Under the pieces are notes generated by a model. It was not told the DNA's origin. It made no database searches and was given only the letters and a program-made list of their open reading frames with translations. A stretch of 64,000 nt of DNA, from the NCBI GenBank assembly GCA_947575235.1, contig CANPMT010000006.1:1-64000 (forward strand). Direction: 5' to 3'. The stretch's first letter is position 1. The number at the start of each line of letters is the position of its first letter. Made by a program: the position numbers and the translations under genes. Below are positions 1-8,418 of the stretch, piece by piece. This DNA comes from an uncultured Porphyromonadaceae bacterium (GTDB lineage: Bacteria > Bacteroidota > Bacteroidia > Bacteroidales > Muribaculaceae).

Positions 1-189
1 TTACTTCAATCTGAAAGGAATTTACTTCAATCTGAAAGGAATTTACTTCAATCTGAAAGGAATTTACTTCAATCTGAAAGAAGCTTACCTCAATCAGAGA
101 GAAGCTTACTTCAATCTGAAAGGAGCTTACTTCAATCTGAAAGGAGCTTACTTCAATCTGTAAGAAACTTACCTCAATCTGAAAGAAGC
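1..189. repeat. 21-bp minisatellite, nine copies
   Basis: Nine tandem copies of a 21-bp unit close to TTACTTCAATCTGAAAGGAA plus one base fill the left edge. The first three copies are identical; later ones carry scattered substitutions such as GAAGC or GGAGC ends. Since 21 is a multiple of three, frame 1 on the plus strand stays open and reads a seven-residue repeat (LLQSERN or LLQSERS) until a TGA at 280-282. That frame has no ATG inside the window, so it could be the 3' end of a repeat protein entering from the left, or the open frame may be accidental. The array may continue beyond the window edge. Confidence 0.9.
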
Positions 190-245
190 TCAGGAAAGAG
201 GATACAAGCCGAAAAGGGAGTGCTTGACTTTAGAGTGAAACCGGT

Positions 246-381
246 AAATTTGCGATATGAAGCCGGCTCATTTGCGATATGAAACCGCCTGAGATGACAT
301 GTATGTGTCTATGGAGGTAGATTGTTGTAGACCGTTGTAGACCGTAAGGCAATTAATGGGAATAAACGTAATGGGAATAAA
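246..381. repeat. cluster of short local duplications
   Basis: This stretch holds several short direct repeats: an 18-bp unit ATTTGCGATATGAARCCG at 248-265 and 270-287, two adjacent copies of GTTGTAGACC near 324-343, and AATGGGAATAAA at 355-366 and 370-381. No convincing gene is present between 190 and 719. The pattern suggests replication-slippage-prone, unselected intergenic DNA next to the two minisatellites. Confidence 0.6.
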
Positions 382-461
382 TTCGTAGGGAAATCGGCTT
401 CCTGTTTGTACCTTTCCCATTTTAACATATGCACTGCCAATAGGGCTTGTGCCGAGAAGAT

Positions 462-504
462 CCTCAATAAAAAAAGAGCCGCAAAGGCTCTTTTTTTATT
501 GAGG
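462..504. terminator. bidirectional hairpin terminator
   Basis: A perfect 19-bp inverted repeat (arms 462-480 and 486-504) with a 5-nt loop, GCAAA. The GAGCC core is flanked by A7/T7 runs, so either strand gives a stem with a U-rich side. It lies downstream of the TonB receptor, which is read on the minus strand and stops at 720, so it is a plausible terminator for that gene. Confidence 0.75.
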
Positions 505-536
505 ATAGCTTTAATGCTGTTAGAAAGCTTTTTTTC

Positions 537-718
537 AGGCTCGGGATTGAGGGCTCAGAATCGAGGGTTCAGGATCGAGGGTTCAGGATCGAGGGCTCAG
601 GATCGAGGGCTCGGGATCGAGGGCGCGGGATCGAGGGCTCAGGGTCGAGGGCTCAGGATTGAGGGTTCAGGATTGAGGGTTCAGGAATCGAGGGGTCAGG
701 ATCGAGGGTGCGGGTGGG
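537..718. repeat. 14-bp minisatellite abutting a stop codon
   Basis: About eleven full and two partial copies of a 14-bp unit close to GGGTTCAGGATCGA occupy the interval between the hairpin at 462-504 and the stop codon (720-722) of the minus-strand TonB receptor. One copy (677-691) is 15 bp. The array therefore forms the first ~180 nt of that gene's 3' untranslated region. An open frame crosses it on the plus strand but has only repeat-derived composition, so no protein is called. Confidence 0.9.
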
Positions 719-719
719 A

Positions 720-3185
720 TTACATCTCGCTGTCGCCGCCGCTGTAGTTGTTGTCCATCTGCGAATCGTCGTCGCCATGGCCTTCTCCTTTGCGGTCGGC
801 CTTCGCCTTCATGTTGCCAAACGAGAACTTGATTGTGAGGCGGATGGTGCGTCCATTGCGCCAGCGTTCGTTATACTGCTCGTAGTTGGGACCGATAGTC
901 GTGCTCTTGAAATGGCGAGAATCGAAGAGGTCGCGGCAATTGAGCGAGAACGACCAGGGACCGAACACGCGGCGTACGCCAAGATCCACGCTCCAGCCAC
1001 CCTGACGCGAACCCTGGGCCGAGAGCATCTTCGAGTTGTAATTGCCCGTAGCCTGGAGCGAGAGCGACCAGGGGAGTTTGAAGTTAGCCATCATACGGGC
1101 ATCCCATGCGAAGCTGTTCTGCTTCAGACCACTCAGCGGGATAATATTACCGCTCTCAGCCTTGAAGTCATAATTCCACGCGCTGATATGGTTGTTGTAG
1201 AGATTGACGGTAGTGGTGAGGTCGAGACAGCGGAAGAGGTTGTTCTTGGCTACAATCTCGCAACCCGAGTTCACCTCGTCGGCCACATTGGCCCAGGTGG
1301 TATACATCACATCCTTATCAAGATAGCTGATACGGTTGAGCATATTGCTGCTTGTGCGAACATAAGCCGACACACTGATCATGTGAGAATACCAGCTCTT
1401 GATATAGTTAAGCTCGAAAGCGTTTGAATACTGAGGCTCGAGCTCCGGATTACCGTAAGAGACGTTGGTGGGATCAGAGATATCGTGGAACGAATTTAGC
1501 TGTCCACCCCACGGGCGACGTATACGGCGGGTATAATTCACCTGCATCTCATTGTCATGCGGTAGACTCCATGAGATGAACGCGCTCGGGAAGAGAGCGA
1601 AATTATTCTTCTTATACTCAGGCACGTCAGCCTCAATTTCACCGAAACCAAGCGAGCGTGTGCGCACCTGCCATGCCTCGGCACGCAGACCGGCCGAGAA
1701 ACTGAAATTCTTTACTTTGCCGCCCAAAGTGGCATAGAACGCCGTGATATTATTACGGTAGATAAAGCGGTTATAGAGCGCCTGGTTCTGCACCATGTCG
1801 GCAGCGGTGGTTCCGGTATAAGTGTCGGTAGGGGTATTCTCCTTGCTATAGTTGCCATTATAGCCACCCTCAAGCTTCAGCCAATCGTTAAGCTGGTTGG
1901 TATAGTCGATTTTCGCCTCCCATGACTGGCTGCCCATATCCATTGTCTGCTCCTGATATTTGTCATCCTCACGGTCGCCGGGCCAGACTATCTCCTCAAG
2001 ATAGGAGCGCCATGTGGGACCGCCGAAATTATTATAAGAGGCAGTCACATCGATGAGATGCGTAGAGCTCCACTTATGGGTGTAGGTAAGTTCGCCATGC
2101 GCGCCGTGCATATCGGCATTATTGCGCGAGAGGTCATTATTCACCAGCCAGTTGTTGGGAGCTGTAGAATTATAGAGGGTGGTAGAGCGTCCCCAGCGGT
2201 GGCCGAACATACCGAAACCGCTCACTCCCAGGTCGTCATTATCAGAGATATGCCATGTTCCGCCGAGGCGTATGAAAAGGTTATTGCCATGGCTCGGGCT
2301 CTCACCCTCGGAAGTGGTGTAAGTGCCGTCGTCAAACTGGCGGTCCATCTTCGAGCCACCTTTCGCATGACGCATACGCCATCCTATGCCACCGAAAAGG
2401 TCGAACTTAGCCGAGTTATAATTGATATTGGCACCAACATTGCCGCCACCCTGCGAGTTGACGCTCAATTCCGCGCTGCCATAATAGCCGGCCTTACGGT
2501 CCTTCTTCAGGATGATATTGATGATACCCGCAGTTCCTTCAGGGCTATACTTGGCGGAGGGGTTAGTTATGACCTCGATACTCTCGATAGTCTCAGCCGG
2601 GATCTGCTCCAGAATCTGGGCACGGTTATCGGCTGTAAGGCCCGACTCCTTTCCGTTGATCCATACAGTCACCGAAGAATTACCGCGCAGCGACACCTCG
2701 CCATCCTGGTCGACCTCGACCGAGGGGATAGACTCCAGCAGTTCCGAAGCGGATGATCCGGCGGCGGTGACATTGGCGTCGACAGTGAACACCTTCTTAT
2801 CGAGTTCGAAACGCATCTGGCTTCGCACACCCTCCACAACCACCTCCTGAAGGAGCTTTGTGTCGTCGGCGAGCGAGACAGTGCCGATATTTGCGGTGCC
2901 CGCCTTCACAGTGACAGGACGTTCCTGCGCCACACTTCCGATATTGGTGATGCGCACAAGATACTTGCCATCCTTAACACCTTTTATGATGAAAGAGCCG
3001 TCCTCATCAGTGTTGGTGCCGATAGGTAGCGGTTTACCAGTATTGGCATCGATGAGCTGGACGGTTACAAAATCCATAGGTTCTCCCGAACCTTTATTGA
3101 TTATTTTACCTGTTATGTCGCCTGCGGCAGAGGCCACAAACGGGATAATGCCCAGGGCCACGGGCATCAAGAATTTTAAGTTCAT
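720..3185 (-). CDS. TonB-dependent receptor, OMP beta-barrel family
   Basis: 821-aa outer-membrane receptor. A signal peptide (residues 1-20, MNLKFLMPVALGIIPFVASA) is followed by a carboxypeptidase-regulatory-like beta-sandwich (about 23-105), a TonB plug (about 115-235, including VSLRGNSSVTVWINGKE and IINIILKKDR) and a 22-strand-type barrel of the outer-membrane beta-barrel family seen in many Bacteroidetes. The substrate cannot be read from sequence. It is not paired with a SusD. The barrel appears to end near IRLTIKFSFG, yet the protein continues for about 30 hydrophilic, acidic residues rich in D, G and S, which is unusual because barrels normally end on an aromatic residue. It is monocistronic, and its 3' UTR starts with the 14-bp minisatellite. 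Confidence 0.9.
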   Translation of the reverse strand: MNLKFLMPVALGIIPFVASAAGDITGKIINKGSGEPMDFVTVQLIDANTGKPLPIGTNTDEDGSFIIKGVKDGKYLVRITNIGSVAQERPVTVKAGTANIGTVSLADDTKLLQEVVVEGVRSQMRFELDKKVFTVDANVTAAGSSASELLESIPSVEVDQDGEVSLRGNSSVTVWINGKESGLTADNRAQILEQIPAETIESIEVITNPSAKYSPEGTAGIINIILKKDRKAGYYGSAELSVNSQGGGNVGANINYNSAKFDLFGGIGWRMRHAKGGSKMDRQFDDGTYTTSEGESPSHGNNLFIRLGGTWHISDNDDLGVSGFGMFGHRWGRSTTLYNSTAPNNWLVNNDLSRNNADMHGAHGELTYTHKWSSTHLIDVTASYNNFGGPTWRSYLEEIVWPGDREDDKYQEQTMDMGSQSWEAKIDYTNQLNDWLKLEGGYNGNYSKENTPTDTYTGTTAADMVQNQALYNRFIYRNNITAFYATLGGKVKNFSFSAGLRAEAWQVRTRSLGFGEIEADVPEYKKNNFALFPSAFISWSLPHDNEMQVNYTRRIRRPWGGQLNSFHDISDPTNVSYGNPELEPQYSNAFELNYIKSWYSHMISVSAYVRTSSNMLNRISYLDKDVMYTTWANVADEVNSGCEIVAKNNLFRCLDLTTTVNLYNNHISAWNYDFKAESGNIIPLSGLKQNSFAWDARMMANFKLPWSLSLQATGNYNSKMLSAQGSRQGGWSVDLGVRRVFGPWSFSLNCRDLFDSRHFKSTTIGPNYEQYNERWRNGRTIRLTIKFSFGNMKAKADRKGEGHGDDDSQMDNNYSGGDSEM

Positions 3186-3350
3186 AATATAGTCGTATCC
3201 GAAATCGTAGTTAGATTACAATAGGTGAGACTTCGCGACCTTGCAAAAGTTTATCAGCCCCTCATCCTCTTTAACATTTATTGAGGAATGAAGGGCTGAA
3301 AAGCATATTTCCACGGGTAAACGGATAGACAACAGATGTGTGAGCGGGGG

Positions 3351-3923
3351 TTAATAAGTGCCGTAACGGAGCTGGCGGTAGAAATTGAGAGAGGCCAGGG
3401 TCATGTAAGGATAGAGCCAGATGAAGCCGATGCCACAGGTAATGACAGCCAGGATAATCCAGCCGATGAATCTGAGCCAGAGGGTGAAGAGGTCCATCTT
3501 ATGGCCACGCATCATGTTCCAGCTCATCTTCATGGCGTCGAGCCCCGAGATATTGGCGTCGTCAGCCATAATGAAGAAAGTCATCGAGAGGCCGCAGGCC
3601 GCTATAATGCCCGGCACGATAAGGAGAGCGGTGCCCACCGACACGATCACCGACACCAGGAGCCCTGCCACGAGCGTCTCAACGAAACGGTTGAACCCCG
3701 AGAAGAGGAGGTCGAGCTTCGAGTTACGTGTATCCGCAAGACAGGCAAGATAGAGGATATATCCGAAACTGAGAGGTCCGGCCACAATAAGCTGGCCCAC
3801 ATAAGTGCAGGCCGCCGCCGACATGATCACGAGATAGATGAGGGTAGCAACAGCGGCGTCAGTCCACTGGTTGGATAGCTGAGCCTTAGCCTTTTGCATG
3901 AAGGCAACATTATCGACATTCAT
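3351..3923 (-). CDS. DUF975-family integral membrane protein
   Basis: 190-aa membrane protein with about four to five hydrophobic segments. It matches the DUF975 pattern: a soluble N-terminus (KAKAQLSNQW), a central segment ending VPGIIAACGLSMTFFIMAD, and the C-terminal signature WIILAVITCGIGFIWLYPY. The family's function is not established. It is transcribed divergently from the OPT transporter, with a 125-bp A+T-rich spacer that could hold both promoters. No enzyme motif is visible. Confidence 0.8.
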   Translation of the reverse strand: MNVDNVAFMQKAKAQLSNQWTDAAVATLIYLVIMSAAACTYVGQLIVAGPLSFGYILYLACLADTRNSKLDLLFSGFNRFVETLVAGLLVSVIVSVGTALLIVPGIIAACGLSMTFFIMADDANISGLDAMKMSWNMMRGHKMDLFTLWLRFIGWIILAVITCGIGFIWLYPYMTLASLNFYRQLRYGTY

Positions 3924-4048
3924 TCTACAGATAAGGTGTTAAAAGAGGTTGATAAAAAATGATAATGCGAATTTACAAAATAAATTTTAATAATAGTCAA
4001 AAAATCATTAAATTCGCTGCATGAACTAATCAAACCAATCAAAGAATC

Positions 4049-6025
4049 ATGCAACAGACAGATGACAACCTAACCACCGGCACGGGTCTGCCCGAGAACG
4101 CGTTCCGCGAGCTCGGCGCCGACGAGAAGTACACCCCGGTGATGCATCCCGCGCACGACCAGCGCGAGGTGACCCCTTATTCAGTAGGGATGGGTCTGGT
4201 TATGGCAATAGTATTCTCGGCCGCCGCTGCCTACCTCGGCTTGAAGGTAGGGCAGGTGTTCGAGGCCGCCATACCGATCGCCATCATCGCCGTAGGCCTC
4301 AGCCAGGCCCTTGGGAAGAAGAATCCCCTCGGGCAGAACGTAATCATCCAGAGCATCGGCGCCTGCTCAGGAGTGATAGTGGCCGGCGCCATATTCACAC
4401 TCCCGGCCCTGTTCATACTCCAGGCCAAATATCCCGACATCACCGTGAAGTTCTATCAGATCTTCCTGTCATCGCTGCTCGGAGGTATCTTAGGCATTCT
4501 CTTCTTCATACCTTTCCGTAAATACTTCGTGAAGGATATGCACGGCAAATACCCCTTCCCCGAAGCCACAGCCACCACACAGGTGCTCATATCGGGCGAG
4601 GCAGCCGCCGAAGAGGGTGGAGGTCAGGCCAAGACTCTCATAGTAGCCTCACTCATAGGCGGTATCTACGACTACATCGTGGCCACCTTCGGCTGGTGGG
4701 CCGAGACAGTCACCTCAATGGCCTCGAGCGCCGGACAGGCCGTGGCCGAGAAGACTAAACTCGTGCTCAGCTGCAACACCGGAGCCGCCCTCCTCGGCCT
4801 TGGCTACATCGTGGGTCTGAAATACGCATTCGTGATATTCGCCGGCTCAATCTTTGTATGGTGGATCATCATACCGCTGCTCGGCACCTACGGCAGTCCT
4901 GAGTTCCAGGCGATGGCTCCCGAGGGGATATTCCGCGACTACGCCCGCATGATCGGTATCGGCGGCATAGCCATGGCCGGTGTAATCGGCATCATCAAAT
5001 CATGGCCCATCATCACACAGGCCGTGGGTCTGGCCGGACGCGAGCTCAAGGGTAAGACATCCGACGCCAAAGAGATGCGCTGGCAGCTCGACATCTCAAT
5101 GAAGCACATCGTATTCTTCATAGTGCTCGCACTCGTGGCAGTGCTCATCTTCTTCTGGGCCGGTGTCATAAGCACCTTCTGGCAGGCAGCAGTGGCATGG
5201 CTTGTCGTGGTTGTGATAGCCTTCCTCTTCACCACAGTGGCCGCCAACGCCATAGCCATCGTAGGCTCCAACCCAGTGTCAGGCATGACCCTGATGACCC
5301 TCATCATAGCCTCAGCCATCTTTGTGGGAATCGGCTTGAGCGGCACCTCAGGCATCGTGGCCTCAATGGTGATAGGCGGCGTGGTCTGCACCGCCCTCTC
5401 AATGGCCGGCGGCTTCGTCACCGACCTCAAGATAGGCTACTGGTTAGGCTCCACCCCCAAGAAACAGGAGAGCTGGAAATTCCTCGGCACCCTCGTGTCG
5501 GCCGCCACAGTAGGCGGAGTGATCATGGTGCTCAACCAGGTGTATGGCTTCACCGGCGACAACGCCCTCGTCGCACCCCAGGCCAACGCTATGGCCAAGG
5601 TGATAGAGCCCCTCATGATGGGAGGCGACACCCCTTGGATTCTCTACATGGTAGGCGCCATACTCGCCTGCATCCTCAACTGGCTCGGTGTTCCCGCCCT
5701 CGCATTCTGCTTAGGTATGTTCATCCCCCTCTCGCTCAACACCCCGATGCTTGTAGGCGGCGCCATATCCTACTATGTGAGCAACTCATCGAAAGATAAG
5801 GCCCTCAACGACGCACGCCGCGACCGCGGCACACTGCTCGCCTCAGGTCTTATAGCCGGCGGCGCGTTGTTCGGAGTGTTCGCGGCCATCACACGCTTCT
5901 GCGGATTCGAATACACCACACCCGGCAGCGAGGAGACAACACAGATTCTCGGCTGCGTGGCTTACCTGCTCCTTATCGGCTATCTCATCTGGGACAGCAA
6001 GCGCGTGAAGCCCCTCAGCAAGTAA
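4049..6025 (+). CDS. OPT-family oligopeptide transporter
   Basis: 658-aa polytopic inner-membrane protein of the oligopeptide transporter (OPT) family, which imports small peptides or metal chelates by proton symport. The soluble N-terminus carries ELTPYSVG-like text (EVTPYSVGMGLVMAIVFSA), followed by 14-16 hydrophobic segments. Family-typical text includes GQNVIIQSIGACSGVIVAG, YPFPEATATTQVLI and SNPVSGMTLMTLII. It ends with a short basic tail. The gene sits just upstream of the PUL but on a separate transcript; a small hairpin (TATCCG/CGGATA near 6035-6054) lies downstream. The codon use is strikingly G+C-rich at third positions. Confidence 0.92.
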   Translation: MQQTDDNLTTGTGLPENAFRELGADEKYTPVMHPAHDQREVTPYSVGMGLVMAIVFSAAAAYLGLKVGQVFEAAIPIAIIAVGLSQALGKKNPLGQNVIIQSIGACSGVIVAGAIFTLPALFILQAKYPDITVKFYQIFLSSLLGGILGILFFIPFRKYFVKDMHGKYPFPEATATTQVLISGEAAAEEGGGQAKTLIVASLIGGIYDYIVATFGWWAETVTSMASSAGQAVAEKTKLVLSCNTGAALLGLGYIVGLKYAFVIFAGSIFVWWIIIPLLGTYGSPEFQAMAPEGIFRDYARMIGIGGIAMAGVIGIIKSWPIITQAVGLAGRELKGKTSDAKEMRWQLDISMKHIVFFIVLALVAVLIFFWAGVISTFWQAAVAWLVVVVIAFLFTTVAANAIAIVGSNPVSGMTLMTLIIASAIFVGIGLSGTSGIVASMVIGGVVCTALSMAGGFVTDLKIGYWLGSTPKKQESWKFLGTLVSAATVGGVIMVLNQVYGFTGDNALVAPQANAMAKVIEPLMMGGDTPWILYMVGAILACILNWLGVPALAFCLGMFIPLSLNTPMLVGGAISYYVSNSSKDKALNDARRDRGTLLASGLIAGGALFGVFAAITRFCGFEYTTPGSEETTQILGCVAYLLLIGYLIWDSKRVKPLSK

Positions 6026-6077
6026 AAAAAGACTCATATCCGCATAAAAACGGATAGATAAATGCGAACCCCATTAA

Positions 6078-6106
6078 GTAAAGAGCGGGGGTGAAGAGTA
6101 TAGAAA
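6078..6106 (+). promoter_or_regulatory. weak ECF-like promoter match before heparinase gene
   Basis: GTAAAG (6078-6083), 13 bp, then AGTATAGAAA (6097-6106). The spacing equals that of the three stronger ECF-type promoters in this PUL, but the -10 half has an A for the C and diverges after GTATA. It ends only 3 bp before the ATG at 6110, so a transcript from here would be leaderless or nearly so. It is listed as a possibility only. Confidence 0.2.
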
Positions 6107-6109
6107 GGT

Positions 6110-8371
6110 ATGAAAAGAATAATTATCCCGGCGTTGACCGCCATGGCGTTTCTGATGACAGACGCCAAGATAACACATCCTTCCTTACTCTTCACCCCCG
6201 CACGCGTAAAGGCAGCGCGCGAGCGCGTGAAGACCGACTCCGTGCAGAGCGCGGCCTACGACCAGATTCTCGCCACAGCCGAGAGTCTGCTGTCAAAGAA
6301 CGACGTAAGGAGAATGGAATATCCGGCACTGGCCTACCAGCTGACCGGCGACAAGAGATATGCCGACAAACTCCGCGAGATGCTGCTACAGGTGGCACAG
6401 ACCGAGAGCTGGGCCGACAAAGAGATGATGCAGCGCGATCCCGCCTGGCGCAGCGAGCTGCAGATGGCTCACAAAGCCTTCCAGTTAGCCGTGGCCTACG
6501 ATGCGATCTACGACACCCTCTCGGCCTCCGACCGCAAGAAGATAGCCCAAGGGCTATGGCGTCTTGCCGGAGAACCCCTGACAGGTGACTGGCTGACAGA
6601 ACCCACCAGGATACACTCGCTCAATTCCATGGGCCACAACTGGTGGACGTCGTGCGTGGGTATGGGCGCCCTGTTGGGTCTGGCGCTCTCCAACGAGCTT
6701 CCCGAAGCCGAAGAGGCAGCCCGCCGGGCCGTGGAGGCACTCCCCGAATGGTTTGAATTTGCCGGCGACGTGATACAGCACAAACCCCGCACATTCGACC
6801 GCGAGGGTGGAATGTACGAGAGTATCAACTACGCCAGTTTCGGCATAACCGAGGCCCTTCTGCTACGCATGGCATGGCTCAACTCACACCCCGGCGCCAC
6901 ACTCGAGGAGATTCCCGCCATGAAGCAGTTCCCCGCATTCTTCAGCCACGTCAGCTATCCGCGCACAGGTGAGCTATACTCACTTAACTTCGGCGACAGC
7001 CACAAGAACGTCACCGGCGAGTCATCGATGTTCCTGGCGTATGCCATGGGGGAGGAGAATCCCGTCACGCTATGGTATGCCGGAAACGTAGAGGCCGGGC
7101 AACACCGCGAGGGCTTCCCCCGGAATTACCCGATGGGTTTCCTCTACACACCCGACCTTGCCAAAGCCCCCTCGCAGCCCGACCTTCCCCTCTCGCACAT
7201 CTGGGAAGACTTCGGCTGGGCCACCATGCGCGACAGCTGGAAGCCCGACGCCACGATGCTCGCCGTAAAGAGCGGCATGACATGGAACCATGCCCATGCC
7301 GACGCCAACTCACTGATTCTGTTCCACAACGGTGTGGATATAATAAAAGATGCCGGCAACTGCTCATACGGCAAACCGGAATACCGCAACTACTTCTTCC
7401 AGAGCGACGCCCACAACGTGGTGAAATTCAACGGCGAGGGTCAGCCCCGTTATCAGCAATACCACGGCACGATGTTGCCCGGAAGCGTGTCGGGTCTGCT
7501 GGCGCAGGATAACATACGCTACGTCATGGCCGACGGCACCGGACCCATGAGCCATCTGTTCGACCGCAACCAGCGCCACTACCTCTGGATGGACTCAGTG
7601 ATATATGTCATTGACGACATACACAGCCACAAGCCAGGCCGGTTCGAATGGCTCTGGCATCCCGGAGGCACCGCCAAGAAGAGCGGAGGCGACATCGAGA
7701 TAACCAACGGCAACTCCGCCGCCGTGATACGCCCCCTCTATCCCGAGCCATTGGCACCCAGCAACTTCGTGCACGATTATCCCGAGATGATGTACTGGGA
7801 GGTGCGCCAGGGTCCGACAGAAGACCTCAGCGGCACCGAAGACTACTACAGCTTCATCCTCCCCGGCGACAGAGACCGTGTGAAAGGGGTCACAGCCATA
7901 ATCCTCAAAGACTCACCAGCCGACAGGAATCTCCCTGTGATGGAACGCCGTGAGGGGAAGAACTGGATAGGTCTGCGCATCAGGCATAACGGCAAGATAA
8001 CCGACCTCTACATCAACCAGCTTGCTGACGGACGACTGATGCACCTAAACTCATGGATAGAGGCCGACGGCTGGAACACCGACGCCTACATGCTGGCCGT
8101 AAGCTATCAGGAGGGGGCCGACCCCACCGAGCCGGACGAGATATTCATGAGCCATGGCAGCTCATTGAGGCGAGGTGAGGATGTGCGCCTGTCGTCACTC
8201 TCGAAACTCAGCATGATAACGCGTCCCAAAGAGCGCAACCTCAGAATCACAGCCCAGGGGCAGCCAAGGCTGAGGTTCAGTGTAAAAGGCTCGCCCTCCA
8301 AAGTAGAGCTCAACGGTAAGCCCTGCAAATTCGAGAAAGATGGAAAACTGATAAAAATCAAGAGCCATTGA
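6110..8371 (+). CDS. heparinase II/III-family polysaccharide lyase
   Basis: 753-aa exported enzyme: signal peptide MKRIIIPALTAMAFLMTDA, an alpha/alpha-toroid alginate-lyase-like domain (about 30-350) and a heparinase II/III beta-sandwich (about 365-600). Members cleave uronic-acid-containing polysaccharides by beta-elimination. Catalytic-type residues are visible in MGHNWW (H176, N177) and in the NHAHADANS block (H394/H396, N400). Uronate lyases generate unsaturated ends, matching the GH88 two genes downstream. It opens an apparent operon with GH97 (47-bp gap) and GH88. The exact PL family and substrate (heparin-like, alginate-like or plant glucuronan) cannot be decided here. Confidence 0.88.
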   Translation: MKRIIIPALTAMAFLMTDAKITHPSLLFTPARVKAARERVKTDSVQSAAYDQILATAESLLSKNDVRRMEYPALAYQLTGDKRYADKLREMLLQVAQTESWADKEMMQRDPAWRSELQMAHKAFQLAVAYDAIYDTLSASDRKKIAQGLWRLAGEPLTGDWLTEPTRIHSLNSMGHNWWTSCVGMGALLGLALSNELPEAEEAARRAVEALPEWFEFAGDVIQHKPRTFDREGGMYESINYASFGITEALLLRMAWLNSHPGATLEEIPAMKQFPAFFSHVSYPRTGELYSLNFGDSHKNVTGESSMFLAYAMGEENPVTLWYAGNVEAGQHREGFPRNYPMGFLYTPDLAKAPSQPDLPLSHIWEDFGWATMRDSWKPDATMLAVKSGMTWNHAHADANSLILFHNGVDIIKDAGNCSYGKPEYRNYFFQSDAHNVVKFNGEGQPRYQQYHGTMLPGSVSGLLAQDNIRYVMADGTGPMSHLFDRNQRHYLWMDSVIYVIDDIHSHKPGRFEWLWHPGGTAKKSGGDIEITNGNSAAVIRPLYPEPLAPSNFVHDYPEMMYWEVRQGPTEDLSGTEDYYSFILPGDRDRVKGVTAIILKDSPADRNLPVMERREGKNWIGLRIRHNGKITDLYINQLADGRLMHLNSWIEADGWNTDAYMLAVSYQEGADPTEPDEIFMSHGSSLRRGEDVRLSSLSKLSMITRPKERNLRITAQGQPRLRFSVKGSPSKVELNGKPCKFEKDGKLIKIKSH

Positions 8372-8418
8372 GTATAAGGAAAAGCTGAAACGTATAGAGG
8401 AGTAAAAGGTAATCCGAA

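Noticed and set aside
1-189. CRISPR array
   Set aside because: The 21-bp units are head-to-tail without spacers and no cas genes are present.
406-747. Open frame of 113 codons on the plus strand over the 14-bp minisatellite
   Set aside because: Its sequence is just the repeat read in rotating frames plus a terminator stem; no protein-like composition and it overlaps the 3' end of the TonB receptor.
708-1427. 239-codon plus-strand frame inside the TonB receptor
   Set aside because: Antisense shadow of a G+C-rich gene whose own frame is a full-length, signal-peptide-bearing receptor.
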